NCBI GenBank assembly: GCA_030625775.1
Contig: DAOUQC010000017.1
Span: 1 to 62,313 of the forward strand
DNA: 62,313 nt
Source: Verrucomicrobiota bacterium
GTDB lineage: Bacteria; Verrucomicrobiota; Verrucomicrobiia; Verrucomicrobiales; DEV007
Direction of reading: 5' to 3'
Each line of letters starts with the position of its first letter. Position 1 is the stretch's first letter. The notes under the pieces are model-generated. The model did no database searches, was not told where the DNA came from, and saw nothing but the letters and a program-made list of their open reading frames with translations. Made by a program: the position numbers and the translations under genes. This document shows, in pieces, positions 26,558 through 36,529 of this stretch.

Positions 26558-27682
26558 ATGAAAAAAGAGGCTGACTGTCTGGCAAAGATTGATACCGAAT
26601 CACTCGGGAAAGAGGTCCCTGTGAAGCGGATCGACAGTGAGCTGCGTGAATTTTTTGCATCGGACACGGGGATCGCGCGAGCCTCTTTGATGAATTTGGC
26701 GATTTACAGTGAGAGTGTTGATCGTGTGGCTCGGAATACTGAACTGATTCAGGAACTGACAAGAGAACACGCCTGTCGGGCCTTGCTCATTGTTTCGCAG
26801 CCCGGGGGAGAGAGAGCCGTCCACTCGTGGGTGCAGGCTCATTGCAACATTGGCAGCGGGGGTGAAAAAGCAGTGTGTTCGGAGCAGGTTTCGTTTTTGT
26901 TGTGTGGCAGTTCAGCCGACATGGTGCGGAACATTGTATTCGCCCATCTGGATGCAGACCTGCCGCTGATTTTCTGGTGGCAGGGGGAGTTGTCAGAGGT
27001 GTTCGAGGAGCGTCTCTACAGTCGGATTGGCCGTTTGATCGTGGATAGTAGGCAATGGGCGGATCCTGCGGCGCAGTTTCTGCGGCTGTCGATGGCTGCG
27101 CAGAGTGACGGGGCGGAGTATATCGTGCACGATCTGGCTTTTACCCAGAGTAATCAGTTGCGGGAGGCGGTGGCGCTTTGTTTTGATGAACCCGCGGCTC
27201 TTGGGGAGGTTGACGCCTTATCCAAGGCAGAAATATGTTATTCAAGCGGTCACCGGATGACGGCGGTCTGGTTGACGGCTTGGCTGGCCAACCGGTTGAA
27301 CATGGAGTTGAGGCCGGGCCAGAGCAGTGGGGATGTTTACACTTTTGAGCGCAGCAGCGGACGAAACGAGGTGTTCCAAATTTCTCTGGAAGAGGACGTG
27401 GATCCTGAAGCTACTGATTGTAAGACACCTCCGATTGTGCGGGTGAATTTGTCAGCGGGGGAGCATGGCGGACGGTTTGACATCATTCGTTCGGATGACG
27501 GGCAGGGCGAGGCGTATTGGAGCTTGAAGCGGGCGATTCCAGGTCGGGCGCAGACCTCGGACCTGTGGCCCATTCGTAGTTTCGGGGATGTGGGCCTGGT
27601 CGGTGAGATCCTGATGCGGGCGGGACGGAATCGCATGATGGACGAACTACTGCCCCAGGTGAGGGCCTTGCTGACGCTTTGA
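26558..27682 (+). CDS. opcA: G6PD assembly protein OpcA
   Basis: The 374-residue protein matches OpcA, an allosteric activator and assembly factor of Zwf first known from cyanobacteria: ARASLMNLAIYS near the N terminus, DLPLIFWWQGE near residue 130 and the C-terminal GRAQTSDLWPIRSFGDVGLVGEI. GAGG lies 7 bases upstream of the ATG. It directly follows zwf on the same strand, the usual arrangement. Confidence 0.9.
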   Translation: MKKEADCLAKIDTESLGKEVPVKRIDSELREFFASDTGIARASLMNLAIYSESVDRVARNTELIQELTREHACRALLIVSQPGGERAVHSWVQAHCNIGSGGEKAVCSEQVSFLLCGSSADMVRNIVFAHLDADLPLIFWWQGELSEVFEERLYSRIGRLIVDSRQWADPAAQFLRLSMAAQSDGAEYIVHDLAFTQSNQLREAVALCFDEPAALGEVDALSKAEICYSSGHRMTAVWLTAWLANRLNMELRPGQSSGDVYTFERSSGRNEVFQISLEEDVDPEATDCKTPPIVRVNLSAGEHGGRFDIIRSDDGQGEAYWSLKRAIPGRAQTSDLWPIRSFGDVGLVGEILMRAGRNRMMDELLPQVRALLTL

Positions 27683-27707
27683 GGATGATAGGAATCAGGC
27701 ATGGATG

Positions 27708-27797
27708 AACAGGATGTTCAGGTGGGGTAATTAGAAGGAGGGGAATGCTCTGGGATGGAAGGATTGGCAAGCCGTCTTACATTTATATCATCCTGTT
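27708..27797. repeat. Inverted repeat AACAGGATG / CATCCTGTT
   Basis: A 9-base perfect inverted repeat (27708-27716 and 27789-27797) lies in the gap between the convergent opcA and VanZ-like genes. Its separation of 72 bases makes a terminator role uncertain. The surrounding text (ATGGATGAACAGGATGTTCA) resembles repeated intergenic text found in other genomes. Confidence 0.3.
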
Positions 27798-27825
27798 GGG
27801 ATGTTGCGAAGGGTACCGTTATTCA

Positions 27826-28752
27826 TCATTCCAGCCACATGCGCACGATGGAGAACTTTTGCGTTTGGGAGTTCTGCTGGGTGAATAGCAACAGGCGGCG
27901 AATGGTCGTTAAATCCAGCTCGCGGTCTTGCGGGGACTGACGAATGTCTTCCAGTTCGAAGCTGAAGTGGTTTTCACCGGACTTGAGCAGGCGTTCATCA
28001 TTGAAGCGAGAATTGAGCTGACTGCAGTCGCCGTCATCGTCGATGCGGATGCCGAGTTGGAAAGGCGGGCCGGGGTTGTGCAGGGTCAGTTTTAGCTGCC
28101 GGTAAGGGCTCCAATCTTGTGGGCCGGGCAGGTAGTTGATGCCGGTGAAGGTGTTTTTTTCAGGCAAAGTGACTGTGAGTGTGGGGGGGGCGATTAATTG
28201 GGACAAGGTCGCTGTGCTGCCGTTCTGGACTTTCCACAACAGGGCGAATTGAGGGCTGCGGAAATCGCTCAGGACGGGGAATTGTTTTTGGCAGGAAAAA
28301 TGGGCATTTAGCTGCTGGAAGTAGGGCCAGGCCAGGATGGTCGCGATTGCGAAGCTGATGAGCAGGTGGAGGGACTTTTTCCAGGGGGACTCAGTCATTC
28401 GGGAATTTAGCCAGAGCCACAAGCCTGCCAAGGCCGAGGTGATGCCAAAAAAATCGGCCATCAGATCGTGCAGTGAGGCCGTTCGCCCGGGGGTGAAGCT
28501 CTGTATCAGCTCGGTGCCGAGGGCCAGAGCGATGCCTATCACAGCAGTAGAGATGATTCGCAAGCCCATAGGGCGCTGCGGGGAAAAGAGGGAGAAGAAC
28601 AGTATGGCCAGGAGGAAAAAAGCCGGGAAGTGGGCGGCATTCCCCCGGCCTTCATTGATCGCGGGAGGAAGAGGTTCCAGTGCATGGGGCATGATCAATA
28701 GACTGATTAAGGTCAGGATCAGCAGCCAGGTGGTGGTTTTTCTCCAGGGCAT
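27826..28752 (-). CDS. VanZ-like membrane protein with C-terminal sugar-binding-like domain
   Basis: The 308-residue protein has four or five hydrophobic segments in its first half and the VanZ signature ELIQSFTPGRTASLHDLMADFFGI. The second half (about residues 150-308) is soluble and beta-rich (YRQLKLTLHNPGPPFQLGIRIDD), resembling a jelly-roll module. ATG 28752 is chosen; the frame is open to a TTG at 28836 without a better start. VanZ proteins are linked to teicoplanin resistance or envelope traits; the role here is unknown. Confidence 0.75.
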   Translation of the reverse strand: MPWRKTTTWLLILTLISLLIMPHALEPLPPAINEGRGNAAHFPAFFLLAILFFSLFSPQRPMGLRIISTAVIGIALALGTELIQSFTPGRTASLHDLMADFFGITSALAGLWLWLNSRMTESPWKKSLHLLISFAIATILAWPYFQQLNAHFSCQKQFPVLSDFRSPQFALLWKVQNGSTATLSQLIAPPTLTVTLPEKNTFTGINYLPGPQDWSPYRQLKLTLHNPGPPFQLGIRIDDDGDCSQLNSRFNDERLLKSGENHFSFELEDIRQSPQDRELDLTTIRRLLLFTQQNSQTQKFSIVRMWLE

Positions 28753-28883
28753 AGATTCACAGTAAGGAAATGGATACACGACGATAGCAGGTAAAAAAAG
28801 TTTTCGTTGAGGAGAAGGGGGTGAAGGGCGGGGCAATGGGTTGGAATGGGTGGAAAATCACCTTTTGCCCATGGGTTTTGGCA

Positions 28884-28911
28884 TTGACCGCTTGCCGCGG
28901 CCCTCTATATT
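28884..28911 (+). promoter_or_regulatory. Putative sigma-70 promoter of the peroxiredoxin gene
   Basis: TTGACC (28884-28889) and TATATT (28906-28911) are spaced by 16 bases and lie 56 bases upstream of the peroxiredoxin ATG. Both boxes match the consensus at 5 of 6 positions or nearly so. Confidence 0.5.
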
Positions 28912-28966
28912 GGCCGTTCTTCGGGAGAAATTTCCTGAAATAACAGATTTAAGATAAAATTTCATC

Positions 28967-29461
28967 ATGGCACTCTCTGTAGGCGACAAAGCACCGGATT
29001 TCACTCTCACGACCCTTGGCGAAAATGGGCCCGAGCTCTTCACTCTCAGTGAAAATACTGGTGAATCGAGCCTGGTGCTGTTGTTTGTGCCCATGGCATT
29101 CACCGGTGTTTGCACCGAGGAATTCTGTTTGGTTTCGGCTAATATGGATGAATACGACGGCTTGAACGCTCAAGTGATTGGCATCAGTGGTGATAATCCT
29201 TTTGCCCAACAAGCCTGGGCGGAAAAAGAAGGCTTTGGTTTGAAAATGCTCAGCGATTACGAGCACGAAGTGACCCAGGCTTACGGGGTGGCTTACGAGG
29301 CGTTTTTACCTGACAAAAATTTGACCATGGGAGGTGTGCCAAAGCGTTCGGCTTTCATCATCGACCGTGAAGGTGTGATCCAATACGCAGAGAGCAGTGA
29401 CAATCCCGGCCAGTTGCCGGATTTCGATGCGATCAAAGCAAAACTCGGTGAACTCGCCTGA
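28967..29461 (+). CDS. Peroxiredoxin (AhpE/BCP-like)
   Basis: The 164-residue thioredoxin-fold protein begins MALSVGDKAPDFTLTTLGENG and has the peroxidatic motif PMAFTGVCTEEFC near residue 45. Length and motif fit one-cysteine or atypical two-cysteine peroxiredoxins of the AhpE group, which reduce peroxides in the cytosol. A good promoter precedes it, and a strong hairpin separates it from acnA, so it may be transcribed alone. Confidence 0.92.
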   Translation: MALSVGDKAPDFTLTTLGENGPELFTLSENTGESSLVLLFVPMAFTGVCTEEFCLVSANMDEYDGLNAQVIGISGDNPFAQQAWAEKEGFGLKMLSDYEHEVTQAYGVAYEAFLPDKNLTMGGVPKRSAFIIDREGVIQYAESSDNPGQLPDFDAIKAKLGELA

Positions 29462-29479
29462 GTGAATTTAATTTCATCA

Positions 29480-29515
29480 ACCGGGCCGCGGCAGTGTGAA
29501 ACTGCGCGGCCCGGT
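29480..29515 (+). terminator. Strong hairpin between peroxiredoxin and acnA
   Basis: The arms ACCGGGCCGCGGCAGT and ACTGCGCGGCCCGGT pair over 15 positions with one bulged G and a loop of about 4-5 bases (GTGAA). Only a short T run (CGTTTC) follows, so it may be a weak intrinsic terminator, an attenuator or an RNA-stabilising stem. Confidence 0.6.
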
Positions 29516-29545
29516 CGTTTCAACTATTACCAGCCAAATAAAACC

Positions 29546-32260
29546 ATGAGCAAGCCGTTTGATATCGTTCGCACCTTCACTACAGGAAATGGCAGTGAGG
29601 GCCAATTCCAGTCATTACCAGCACTGCAAGAGCAGGGTTTTGACCAGTTGTCGCGTCTTCCAGTGAGTATCCGCATTGTTTTGGAGTCTTTGCTGCGTAA
29701 TTTTGACGGTAAAAAGGTTACTGAAGCGGATGTGCGTAATCTGGCGAACTACAATGCAGCCAATCCCGGTGAGTTCGAAATTCCCTTCACCGTTGCCCGC
29801 ATCGTGCTTCAGGATTTTACCGGAGTGCCGCTGTTGGTGGATCTCGCTGCGATGCGTTCCGCCGTGGATCGCATGGGCAAGGATGCTGGCATGATCGAGC
29901 CTTTGGTTCCGGTTGATTTGGTGGTCGATCACTCGGTGCAGGTGGACTTTGCGGGCACTCAGGATGCTCTGGAGAAAAATCTCGATTTGGAATTCACTCG
30001 TAACCGTGAGCGTTACGAATTTTTGAAATGGGGGCAGCAAGCCTTTGATACTTTTTCGGTGGTGCCTCCGGGGATTGGCATTGTGCATCAGGTGAATCTC
30101 GAATACCTGGCTTCGGGGGTGCTGTCAAAAGACGGCATGTATTATCCGGATACACTGGTGGGAACCGATTCCCATACGACGATGATCAATGGCCTCGGAG
30201 TGGTGGCCTGGGGAGTGGGCGGCATCGAAGCGGAAGCAGGTATGCTCGGTCAGCCGGTGACTTTTCTGGTTCCAGAAGTGGTGGGCGTTCACATGACCGG
30301 ATCCTTACGTGAGGGAGTGACCGCGACCGATCTGGCCCTGCACGTGACCCAGATGCTGCGTGAGCATGGCGTGGTTGGCAAGTTCGTGGAATTTTTCGGT
30401 AAAGGTGCACGTGCCCTGCCACTGCCGGACCGGGCGACGGTTGCCAACATGGCTCCTGAGTATGGAGCAACGATGGGATTTTTTCCGATTGATGAAGAGT
30501 CGTCCGCTTACCTGACTGGCACCGGTCGTTCGGAAGAAGCGGTGGCAACTTTCGAGGCTTATTACAAAGCACAGAATTTGTGGGGCATTCCTGAAAAAGG
30601 AGATATTGATTACACCGATCACCTTGAGTTGGAACTGGCTGATGTGGTGCCGGCGGTGTCCGGACCAAAACGTCCGCAGGATCGCATCGAGCTGCCTGAC
30701 CTCGCTGACCGTTTCACCGAGTTGATGGGGATTTCCAAAAACGACGGAGGTTTTGAAAAAGAAAAAAATATCGCAGACAATGAAGTTACGGTGGATAGCA
30801 AGGGGGGGGTGAAAGATACTATCAAGGATGGCTCGGTGGTGATCGCGGCGATTACTTCATGCACCAACACTTCAAACCCCAGTGTGATGTTGGCGGCTGG
30901 ATTGCTTGCTCAGAAAGCCAATGCCAAAGGCCTGACGATCAATCCTGCGGTGAAAACTTCACTCGGGCCTGGATCGCGGGTGGTGACGGATTACCTCACC
31001 AAAACCGATCTACAAAAAGAGCTAGATCAGCTTGGATTTGAAACCGTGGGTTATGGTTGCACCACATGCATCGGCAACTCAGGCCCACTTGATCCGGGTA
31101 TTGAAGATGTGATTCAAAGTGAAGAGTTGGTGGTGGCTTCCGTGTTGTCCGGTAACCGGAATTTTGAAGCGCGCATTCATCAGAATATTCGTTCGAACTT
31201 TCTCATGAGCCCGCCGCTGGTGGTGGCTTATGCGATCGCTGGCACGGTTGATATTGATCTGACGACCCAGCCATTGGGGCAGGATACGGATGGCAACGAT
31301 GTGTTCCTCAAAGACATCTGGCCTTCTTTGGAAGAGGTGAAAGATGCGATTGCCAAATCTTTGTCACCGGAGGCATTTCGCCAGATGTACACCGATTTTG
31401 AAGCACTCAATCCTAAGTGGAATGAGATCCCGGCATCGACGGGCAGCGTTTACACTTGGAATAAAGATTCGACTTATGTGCAGGACCCTCCTTTTTTCAC
31501 AAACTTCACTATGGAGCCTGCGGATATCGTCGAGATCAAAGACGCACGGCCATTGGGTATTTTTGGAGACTCGGTCACAACGGATCATATTTCTCCAGCT
31601 GGAGCGATCAAACCCGATGGCCCTGCAGGACGTTATTTGAGTGAAAATGGAGTGGAGCAAGCATTGTTCAATTCTTTTGGATCCCGTCGTGGTAACGACC
31701 GGGTGATGACTCGTGGAACTTTTGCCAATGTGCGTATCAAAAACCTCATGTGCGCTGGTACGGAAGGCGGAGTGACGCAATATTATGCCGAGGGTTCGAG
31801 TGAGGGTGAGCAGATGGACATTTTTGATGCCGCTGAGAAATACAAACAAGAAGGCAAACCCTTGGTGGTGATCGGCGGAGAAGACTACGGTATGGGATCG
31901 TCCCGTGACTGGGCAGCCAAAGGCACTAATTTACTTGGAGTTAGGGCGGTGGTGACCAAGAGCTTTGAACGCATTCACCGTTCGAATCTGGTTGGCATGG
32001 GGGTTTTGCCTTTGAACTTCAAAAACAAGGAGGACTACGACAAGGTGGCTGATTTGTCCGATGCGACCTTCAGCATTCTGGGGATCAGTAATGACACCCA
32101 GCCGCTCAGCGAGTGTGTATTGAAAGTGACCAAGTCTGACGGGGAATTTTTTGAGCTGCCATTGCAGGTGCGCATCGATACTCCGGTAGAGATTGATTAT
32201 TATCGTGCCGGCGGAATTCTTCCTTATGTCTTGCAGCAGATTTTGCGTGAGAACGCCTAA
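29546..32260 (+). CDS. acnA: Aconitate hydratase A
   Basis: The 904-residue enzyme converts citrate to isocitrate in the TCA cycle. It shows [22 protein letters not shown], the cluster cysteine in TSCTNTSNP, the second and third in [23 protein letters not shown] and the C-terminal [11 protein letters not shown]. Length and motif order fit AcnA/IRP-type aconitases. ATG 29546 ([11 protein letters not shown]) is chosen because the earlier GTG at 29462 would translate through the hairpin and lacks homology. Confidence 0.96.
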   Translation: MSKPFDIVRTFTTGNGSEGQFQSLPALQEQGFDQLSRLPVSIRIVLESLLRNFDGKKVTEADVRNLANYNAANPGEFEIPFTVARIVLQDFTGVPLLVDLAAMRSAVDRMGKDAGMIEPLVPVDLVVDHSVQVDFAGTQDALEKNLDLEFTRNRERYEFLKWGQQAFDTFSVVPPGIGIVHQVNLEYLASGVLSKDGMYYPDTLVGTDSHTTMINGLGVVAWGVGGIEAEAGMLGQPVTFLVPEVVGVHMTGSLREGVTATDLALHVTQMLREHGVVGKFVEFFGKGARALPLPDRATVANMAPEYGATMGFFPIDEESSAYLTGTGRSEEAVATFEAYYKAQNLWGIPEKGDIDYTDHLELELADVVPAVSGPKRPQDRIELPDLADRFTELMGISKNDGGFEKEKNIADNEVTVDSKGGVKDTIKDGSVVIAAITSCTNTSNPSVMLAAGLLAQKANAKGLTINPAVKTSLGPGSRVVTDYLTKTDLQKELDQLGFETVGYGCTTCIGNSGPLDPGIEDVIQSEELVVASVLSGNRNFEARIHQNIRSNFLMSPPLVVAYAIAGTVDIDLTTQPLGQDTDGNDVFLKDIWPSLEEVKDAIAKSLSPEAFRQMYTDFEALNPKWNEIPASTGSVYTWNKDSTYVQDPPFFTNFTMEPADIVEIKDARPLGIFGDSVTTDHISPAGAIKPDGPAGRYLSENGVEQALFNSFGSRRGNDRVMTRGTFANVRIKNLMCAGTEGGVTQYYAEGSSEGEQMDIFDAAEKYKQEGKPLVVIGGEDYGMGSSRDWAAKGTNLLGVRAVVTKSFERIHRSNLVGMGVLPLNFKNKEDYDKVADLSDATFSILGISNDTQPLSECVLKVTKSDGEFFELPLQVRIDTPVEIDYYRAGGILPYVLQQILRENA

Positions 32261-32386
32261 GGCTGAGCGCATAATGTTGTAGGGCAGCCCAAACGAAGTT
32301 GAGACAGACTGTAGATAGTGCCGCCCGCAGGGTGCAGAAGGCATCAAGCGCTGCATTTGTTATAAAAAACCTACAGCCCGGAAATA

Positions 32387-32881
32387 ATGAAAGAATACCC
32401 CCTTAACTATCGAGCAGGTTCCGTGCCGGCGCCCGTTGCCGAGATTCCTTTTTTTAAGACACTGGCTCCGGAGATTGTCGAAGAAATGCTGTCGAGCATT
32501 ACCATGCTCGACTGTGAGCCGGGTGACGTGGTGATTGCCGAGGGGGAAGAAGGGCGGGATCTATTGTTTTTGCTGAAGGGGAAAGTCAGGGTTCAAAAGG
32601 ATGGTTCGGTTGTCGGTGCCGCTTCCGGCAGTGGGGATTTGCTGGGGGAGATCGCTTTGTTAAAAGAGGGACAGCGGACGGCTACCATTGTGGCTGAGAC
32701 GCATGTGTATTGTATCAGGGTGGAGCAAGCTTTTCTCGACGGGCTCGAGCCGGAAGTGCGCAACGCCTACTATGCTGCGATGTATCGTTTCCTGGCAGAA
32801 TTGCTGGCGCAGAGGCTCGATGTTTCCACTCAAAAACTCGTCAGTGCTGAGAAGATGATCGAGGAATTGAAGAAAGGCTGA
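32387..32881 (+). CDS. Cyclic-nucleotide-binding-domain protein
   Basis: The 164-residue protein is a single cNMP-binding beta-barrel: FFKTLAPEIVEEM, LLFLLKGKVRV and the phosphate-binding-like LLGEIALLKEGQRTATIVAET. No DNA-binding helix-turn-helix follows; the C terminus is a helix that may pair. It could sense cAMP or cGMP or be a structural relative that binds nothing. It is transcribed after acnA with a 126-base gap and is convergent with the acyltransferase gene. Confidence 0.85.
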   Translation: MKEYPLNYRAGSVPAPVAEIPFFKTLAPEIVEEMLSSITMLDCEPGDVVIAEGEEGRDLLFLLKGKVRVQKDGSVVGAASGSGDLLGEIALLKEGQRTATIVAETHVYCIRVEQAFLDGLEPEVRNAYYAAMYRFLAELLAQRLDVSTQKLVSAEKMIEELKKG

Positions 32882-32889
32882 GAGTTTGG

Positions 32890-34170
32890 CTAAATCTTTA
32901 TAAAAATCTTCTGCCGGTAGAGCCATACCGAGATCAGCAGGAACACAGCGGCGATGATGGTGGCGGAGGAGATGGCGCTGTTCGGGCTTTCGATAAGGCC
33001 GTAGAGGGAAAACAAGTTGCCGCTGAAATATAATTTTAATGTCTGGCGGATGTAGCTGCCGAAGTGCAGCATTTCCAGACAATACATCAATAGCGAATTC
33101 ATGCCCATGCAGGCAAAAGGGTAAACCCACCACTTGAAGCGCATGATGTCTATGACCCAGAACAGGCTCGCCAGAATGAGCACGGAAATTCCTCCGACAT
33201 AAAGAGTGAAACTCGGGCTCCACAATTTTTTGATGATGGGGCAAAGGCCGGTCACATCCAGGAAAGCACCAACAGCCATCAAGGCACAACCGGAGATCAG
33301 TAATAGTTTCAGCTTCTCCTTTTTGCTTCTTTTTGATTTCATCAGCAATCCGCTCCAAAGGCCGAAGAGCATCGTGACGATGGCGGTCACAAACTGGATA
33401 TAGGAGTGCGGCCCGTATTTCACATGGACTTTGATCCCGTTTTTGAATGCACCTTCAGGCACCCAGTCCACCAGAAATTTATTGATCGGGGTGCTGAGAT
33501 TAGCCCCTTCATGCCAGGGCCCGCGAATTCCCTTCAAATGCTCTGTGGCCCAGGCTCGTTTTTCTTCGCTTAGATCCGGGGAGTCGAAATCAATTCCAGC
33601 GCCCGGATACAGTTCGAAGGCCGCCCAGGTAAGGATCAACAACGCGCAGGCGATTTTGACCTGGCTTTTGAAGGGGCGCAGGCTGATGAGAAAAAGGAAG
33701 GTGTAACCCAAGCCCATCTGGATCAGCACATTGGACAGGCTGACGTAAATGTAGCCTCTCGCCAAATCATCCAGGATGAAACCCAATACGATCAGGATGA
33801 GCGAACGCTTGATGGCGTGTTTTAAAAGGTCGCGAAAAGATTGACCTTCCTGGCTTCGCCGGGTGCTGGAGTAGGCCATGCCCATGCCGACCATGAACAT
33901 GAAACAGGGCATGATTATGTCCCATACACTGCATCCGGACCATTGGGTGTGACTGGAATGATAATTGACCAGCTGCCAGAATCCGGAATCGGGGTCGGTT
34001 TTCAGATGGCCTCTCGCTGCGCTGCGCAATCCGAAACCACCGCAAACCAGGGTTACCATAATGATTCCGCGGAAGGCATCCAAAGACAAGAGCCGCTCTT
34101 TCACATTGGGGTTTTTGATTTCTTCTGTGGGAGTGGGGTTGGAGCTTTGGGGGGAGATTGCTTCAGGCAT
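32890..34170 (-). CDS. HGSNAT/DUF5009-like membrane acyltransferase
   Basis: The 426-residue protein has about ten transmembrane segments and the family motif RLLSLDAFRGIIM near residue 27, followed by the HTQWSGCSVWDIIMPCFMFMVG region. It resembles heparan-alpha-glucosaminide N-acetyltransferases and their bacterial relatives, which transfer acyl groups to sugars across the membrane. In a bacterium with sulfatases and sialidase-like proteins, polysaccharide modification is plausible, but the substrate is unknown. Confidence 0.85.
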   Translation of the reverse strand: MPEAISPQSSNPTPTEEIKNPNVKERLLSLDAFRGIIMVTLVCGGFGLRSAARGHLKTDPDSGFWQLVNYHSSHTQWSGCSVWDIIMPCFMFMVGMGMAYSSTRRSQEGQSFRDLLKHAIKRSLILIVLGFILDDLARGYIYVSLSNVLIQMGLGYTFLFLISLRPFKSQVKIACALLILTWAAFELYPGAGIDFDSPDLSEEKRAWATEHLKGIRGPWHEGANLSTPINKFLVDWVPEGAFKNGIKVHVKYGPHSYIQFVTAIVTMLFGLWSGLLMKSKRSKKEKLKLLLISGCALMAVGAFLDVTGLCPIIKKLWSPSFTLYVGGISVLILASLFWVIDIMRFKWWVYPFACMGMNSLLMYCLEMLHFGSYIRQTLKLYFSGNLFSLYGLIESPNSAISSATIIAAVFLLISVWLYRQKIFIKI

Positions 34171-34230
34171 TATGAAGAGGGGGGCTTTTAAAGCTTTTTC
34201 ATGTTGGAAGGAGTCAAGAGATCCGCAATA

Positions 34231-34569
34231 TCACAGCTTGATCTCAATCATACCCTTTTCATTTAAGCGAAGCGGATAAGACCTGATGGCCTCTGTTGCC
34301 GGGCCGGAAAGGCAGGCGCCGGTTTTTAAATCGAATTCGGCGTAGTGCCAAGGACACATCAGGCAGCCGTCTTTGACCGGGCCGTCGGCAATGGGGATAT
34401 TGGCGTGAGTGCAACAGTCGTCGAGAGCATACCATTCGCCCTGGTGATGAAAAACGGCGATGGGCTGTTCGCCCAGTTCAGGGGGAAGCTTGAAGGATTT
34501 GCTCTGGCCTTCTTCAATGCACTCAGCCAGTCCGAGAGCAATCCATTCACCTGGTTGGGGTTCAGTCAT
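34231..34569 (-). CDS. Rieske 2Fe-2S ferredoxin-like protein
   Basis: The 112-residue protein has the Rieske pair CTH (in DDCCTHANIP) and CPWH (in GCLMCPWHYAEFD), spaced by 17 residues, which bind a 2Fe-2S cluster through two Cys and two His. The size fits stand-alone Rieske ferredoxins that feed dioxygenases or nitrite reductase; no such oxygenase gene is adjacent. A palindromic element lies immediately upstream. Confidence 0.9.
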   Translation of the reverse strand: MTEPQPGEWIALGLAECIEEGQSKSFKLPPELGEQPIAVFHHQGEWYALDDCCTHANIPIADGPVKDGCLMCPWHYAEFDLKTGACLSGPATEAIRSYPLRLNEKGMIEIKL

Positions 34570-34572
34570 GGT

Positions 34573-34693
34573 GTAGCATCGGCATCATGCCGATGAATTG
34601 AACAGCGTGCTGTTGCTGCCAGAAAAAGTAGCAGGGAAGTAAGGGGGGATTTGCTCCCCGCCCGACTACCCATGGACAGGATGTCCATGCTAC
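34573..34693. repeat. Palindromic repeat element A
   Basis: Terminal inverted 7-mers GTAGCAT (34573-34579) and ATGCTAC (34687-34693) enclose several smaller palindromes: CATCGGCAT-C-ATGCCGATG (34577-34595), AACAGC-GT-GCTGTT (34601-34614) and CATGGACA-GGA-TGTCCATG (34671-34689). It lies between the Rieske and cyclophilin genes and looks like a REP-type or miniature mobile element. Confidence 0.55.
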
Positions 34694-34696
34694 TAT

Positions 34697-35200
34697 TTAA
34701 CCAAGAACCACATTCCAGTCCTTGATGCGGTCTGCCTGGTCGGCAAAAAGGGCGTCCGTGGAATCGAGGATCTCGATTTCCTTGATCGCATCGCCCCCGG
34801 CAATTTCGTCAACGACGTTTTGCCCTTCCGTTACTTCACCGAATACAGAATGTTTCATGTCGAGATGGGGAGTCGGGCCGTGAGTGATGAAAAACTGGCT
34901 ACCGTTGGTATTCGGGCCGGAGTTGGCCATCGAAAAAATACCGGGCTTGTCGTGAACTCGGTTGGGCTGGAATTCATCTTCAAATTTGTAGCCGGGACCG
35001 CTGGTGCCGGTGGCTGTCGGGTCGCCTCCCTGAATCATGAAATTCGGGATGACACGGTGAAATACGATGCCGTCGTAATAACCCCGGCTGGCGAGGTTAA
35101 GGAAGTTGGCAACCGTGGTGGGTACGTCACTGGCATACATGGTGGCGTGAATGTCACCTTTTTCGGTTTTCAGAATGATTTTGATGTCTTCTAAGCTCAT
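34697..35200 (-). CDS. Cyclophilin-type peptidylprolyl isomerase
   Basis: The 167-residue protein is a cyclophilin: [35 protein letters not shown] and FGEV contain the active-site Arg, Gln and Phe. It isomerises prolyl bonds, probably in the cytosol since no signal peptide is seen. ATG 35200 ([10 protein letters not shown]) fits the family start; ATG 35221 and TTG 35227 are in frame upstream. Confidence 0.93.
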   Translation of the reverse strand: MSLEDIKIILKTEKGDIHATMYASDVPTTVANFLNLASRGYYDGIVFHRVIPNFMIQGGDPTATGTSGPGYKFEDEFQPNRVHDKPGIFSMANSGPNTNGSQFFITHGPTPHLDMKHSVFGEVTEGQNVVDEIAGGDAIKEIEILDSTDALFADQADRIKDWNVVLG

Positions 35201-35274
35201 GTTCCGACTGTCCCATTTCATAGGCAAAACTTCAAACGGCTTTTCGTTTCATTTAGGAGTGGGTGGACAAGAAG

Positions 35275-35348
35275 GTAAAATGAAGTTCCAACTTCGTTTG
35301 GCTTCTTTGGAGAAACCGTGAAGAAACGATGTTGGAACATCGTTTTAC
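35275..35348. repeat. Palindromic repeat element B
   Basis: Two 25-base arms (35275-35299 and 35324-35348) pair at 22 positions around a 24-base loop. Each arm is itself palindromic around a CC or GG centre (GAAGTT-CC-AACTTC in the left, CGATGTT-GG-AACATCG in the right). It lies between the cyclophilin and oxidoreductase genes. Confidence 0.55.
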
Positions 35349-35387
35349 TTTGGCAAAGGGGGCATTCTGGGTAATCAGTTTATCATT

Positions 35388-36455
35388 ATGGCTTGGAAAA
35401 TTGCAGGGATTAATTTTGATCACTTTCACATGGGGGATCTGTTGCGCATGGTAGACGATCATCCGGGCGCGGAACTCGTGGGAATCTCCGACGAGCAACC
35501 GGAGCGGATGCAGGAGGCGAAGGCTAATTTTTCTCTGCGAGAAGAGCAGATTTTTACCGACTACAAAGAGTGTCTGGAAAAAACCAGGCCTGATCTGGTG
35601 ATCCTTTGCCCGGCGGCGGCCCGGCATGCGGAGTGGACCGAAAAGGTTGCTCCCTATGGAGTGCATATTTTGATGGAAAAACCTTTTGCGGCTTCCCTGG
35701 CAGATGCTGACCGCATGGTCGAGGCCATGAAGGGAAAAGGGAAACATTTGGCAATCAACTGGCCGCTGCGATGGGCACCGGTACAGGTCAAGGCACATGA
35801 CTTGATCGATGAAGGGGTGATTGGAGAGGTGCTGGAGGTGCATACCTACGGAGGCAACAGCGGGCCATTGCGCCATGGGGCTGACAAAAACGAACGCGAA
35901 CCCAGTGCCGAGGAAAAGGCGGCTTCCTGGTTTTACCAAAAAGCGGAAGGCGGAGGCAGCTTGATGGACTACATGGGTTACGGAACTACTTTGGGGACTT
36001 GGCATCTTGGTGGCAAAAAACCGATTGAAGTGAGCTGCATGATGGATGAGCCCGATGGTCTGGAAGTGGATGAGCACAGCGTAACGACGGCTCGATATGC
36101 CAGCGGCCTTTCTACTTTTGAAACCCGTTGGGGAACCTTTACCGATCCGTGGACGCTTCAACCCCAACCGAAGTGTGGCTTTGTGATGGTGGGCAGGGAG
36201 GGGACACTGAGCTGTTATGAGTATGAAAAAATAATCCGGGTGCAGACGCGGGAATGTCCGCAGGGCTTTGAAGTGGACGTACCTGACTTGAATGCTCCCT
36301 TTGTCAATCCGGTGCAGTATTTCATCCACTGTCTGGAAAACAATTGCGAAATCGAAGGCCCTCTCAGTGTGGAAATATCCAGAATTGGACAACAGATCGT
36401 AGATACCGCAGTCCTGAGCGCAAAGGAAAAACGCACGGTGCCTTTGTTGGGCTAA
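35388..36455 (+). CDS. Gfo/Idh/MocA-family oxidoreductase
   Basis: The 355-residue protein has an N-terminal NAD(P)-binding fold and the family EKP motif (HILMEKPFAASLADADRM, about residue 97), followed by the alpha-beta C-terminal domain. Members oxidise or reduce sugars and inositols. The usual GxGxxG is degenerate here (GINFDHFHMG), so cofactor binding may differ. No Tat signal is present. It is divergent from the cyclophilin gene across a palindromic repeat. Confidence 0.85.
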   Translation: MAWKIAGINFDHFHMGDLLRMVDDHPGAELVGISDEQPERMQEAKANFSLREEQIFTDYKECLEKTRPDLVILCPAAARHAEWTEKVAPYGVHILMEKPFAASLADADRMVEAMKGKGKHLAINWPLRWAPVQVKAHDLIDEGVIGEVLEVHTYGGNSGPLRHGADKNEREPSAEEKAASWFYQKAEGGGSLMDYMGYGTTLGTWHLGGKKPIEVSCMMDEPDGLEVDEHSVTTARYASGLSTFETRWGTFTDPWTLQPQPKCGFVMVGREGTLSCYEYEKIIRVQTRECPQGFEVDVPDLNAPFVNPVQYFIHCLENNCEIEGPLSVEISRIGQQIVDTAVLSAKEKRTVPLLG

Positions 36456-36529
36456 GCAGGGCATGCTTTGTCGTTATTTGTTGCCTTGTATTGACATGAT
36501 GCACTATTTGTGATCCGATTCACAACATC

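Noticed and set aside
32387-32881. cNMP-binding protein as receptor of the TIR/cyclase island
   Set aside because: It lies 4.6 kb away behind acnA and unrelated genes, so a link to the cyclase cannot be claimed.
35253-36464. Long minus-strand ORF (403 codons) over the Gfo/Idh/MocA gene
   Set aside because: The plus-strand frame carries clear family motifs; the minus-strand text is rich in Cys, His and Phe without a family pattern, so it is a shadow.
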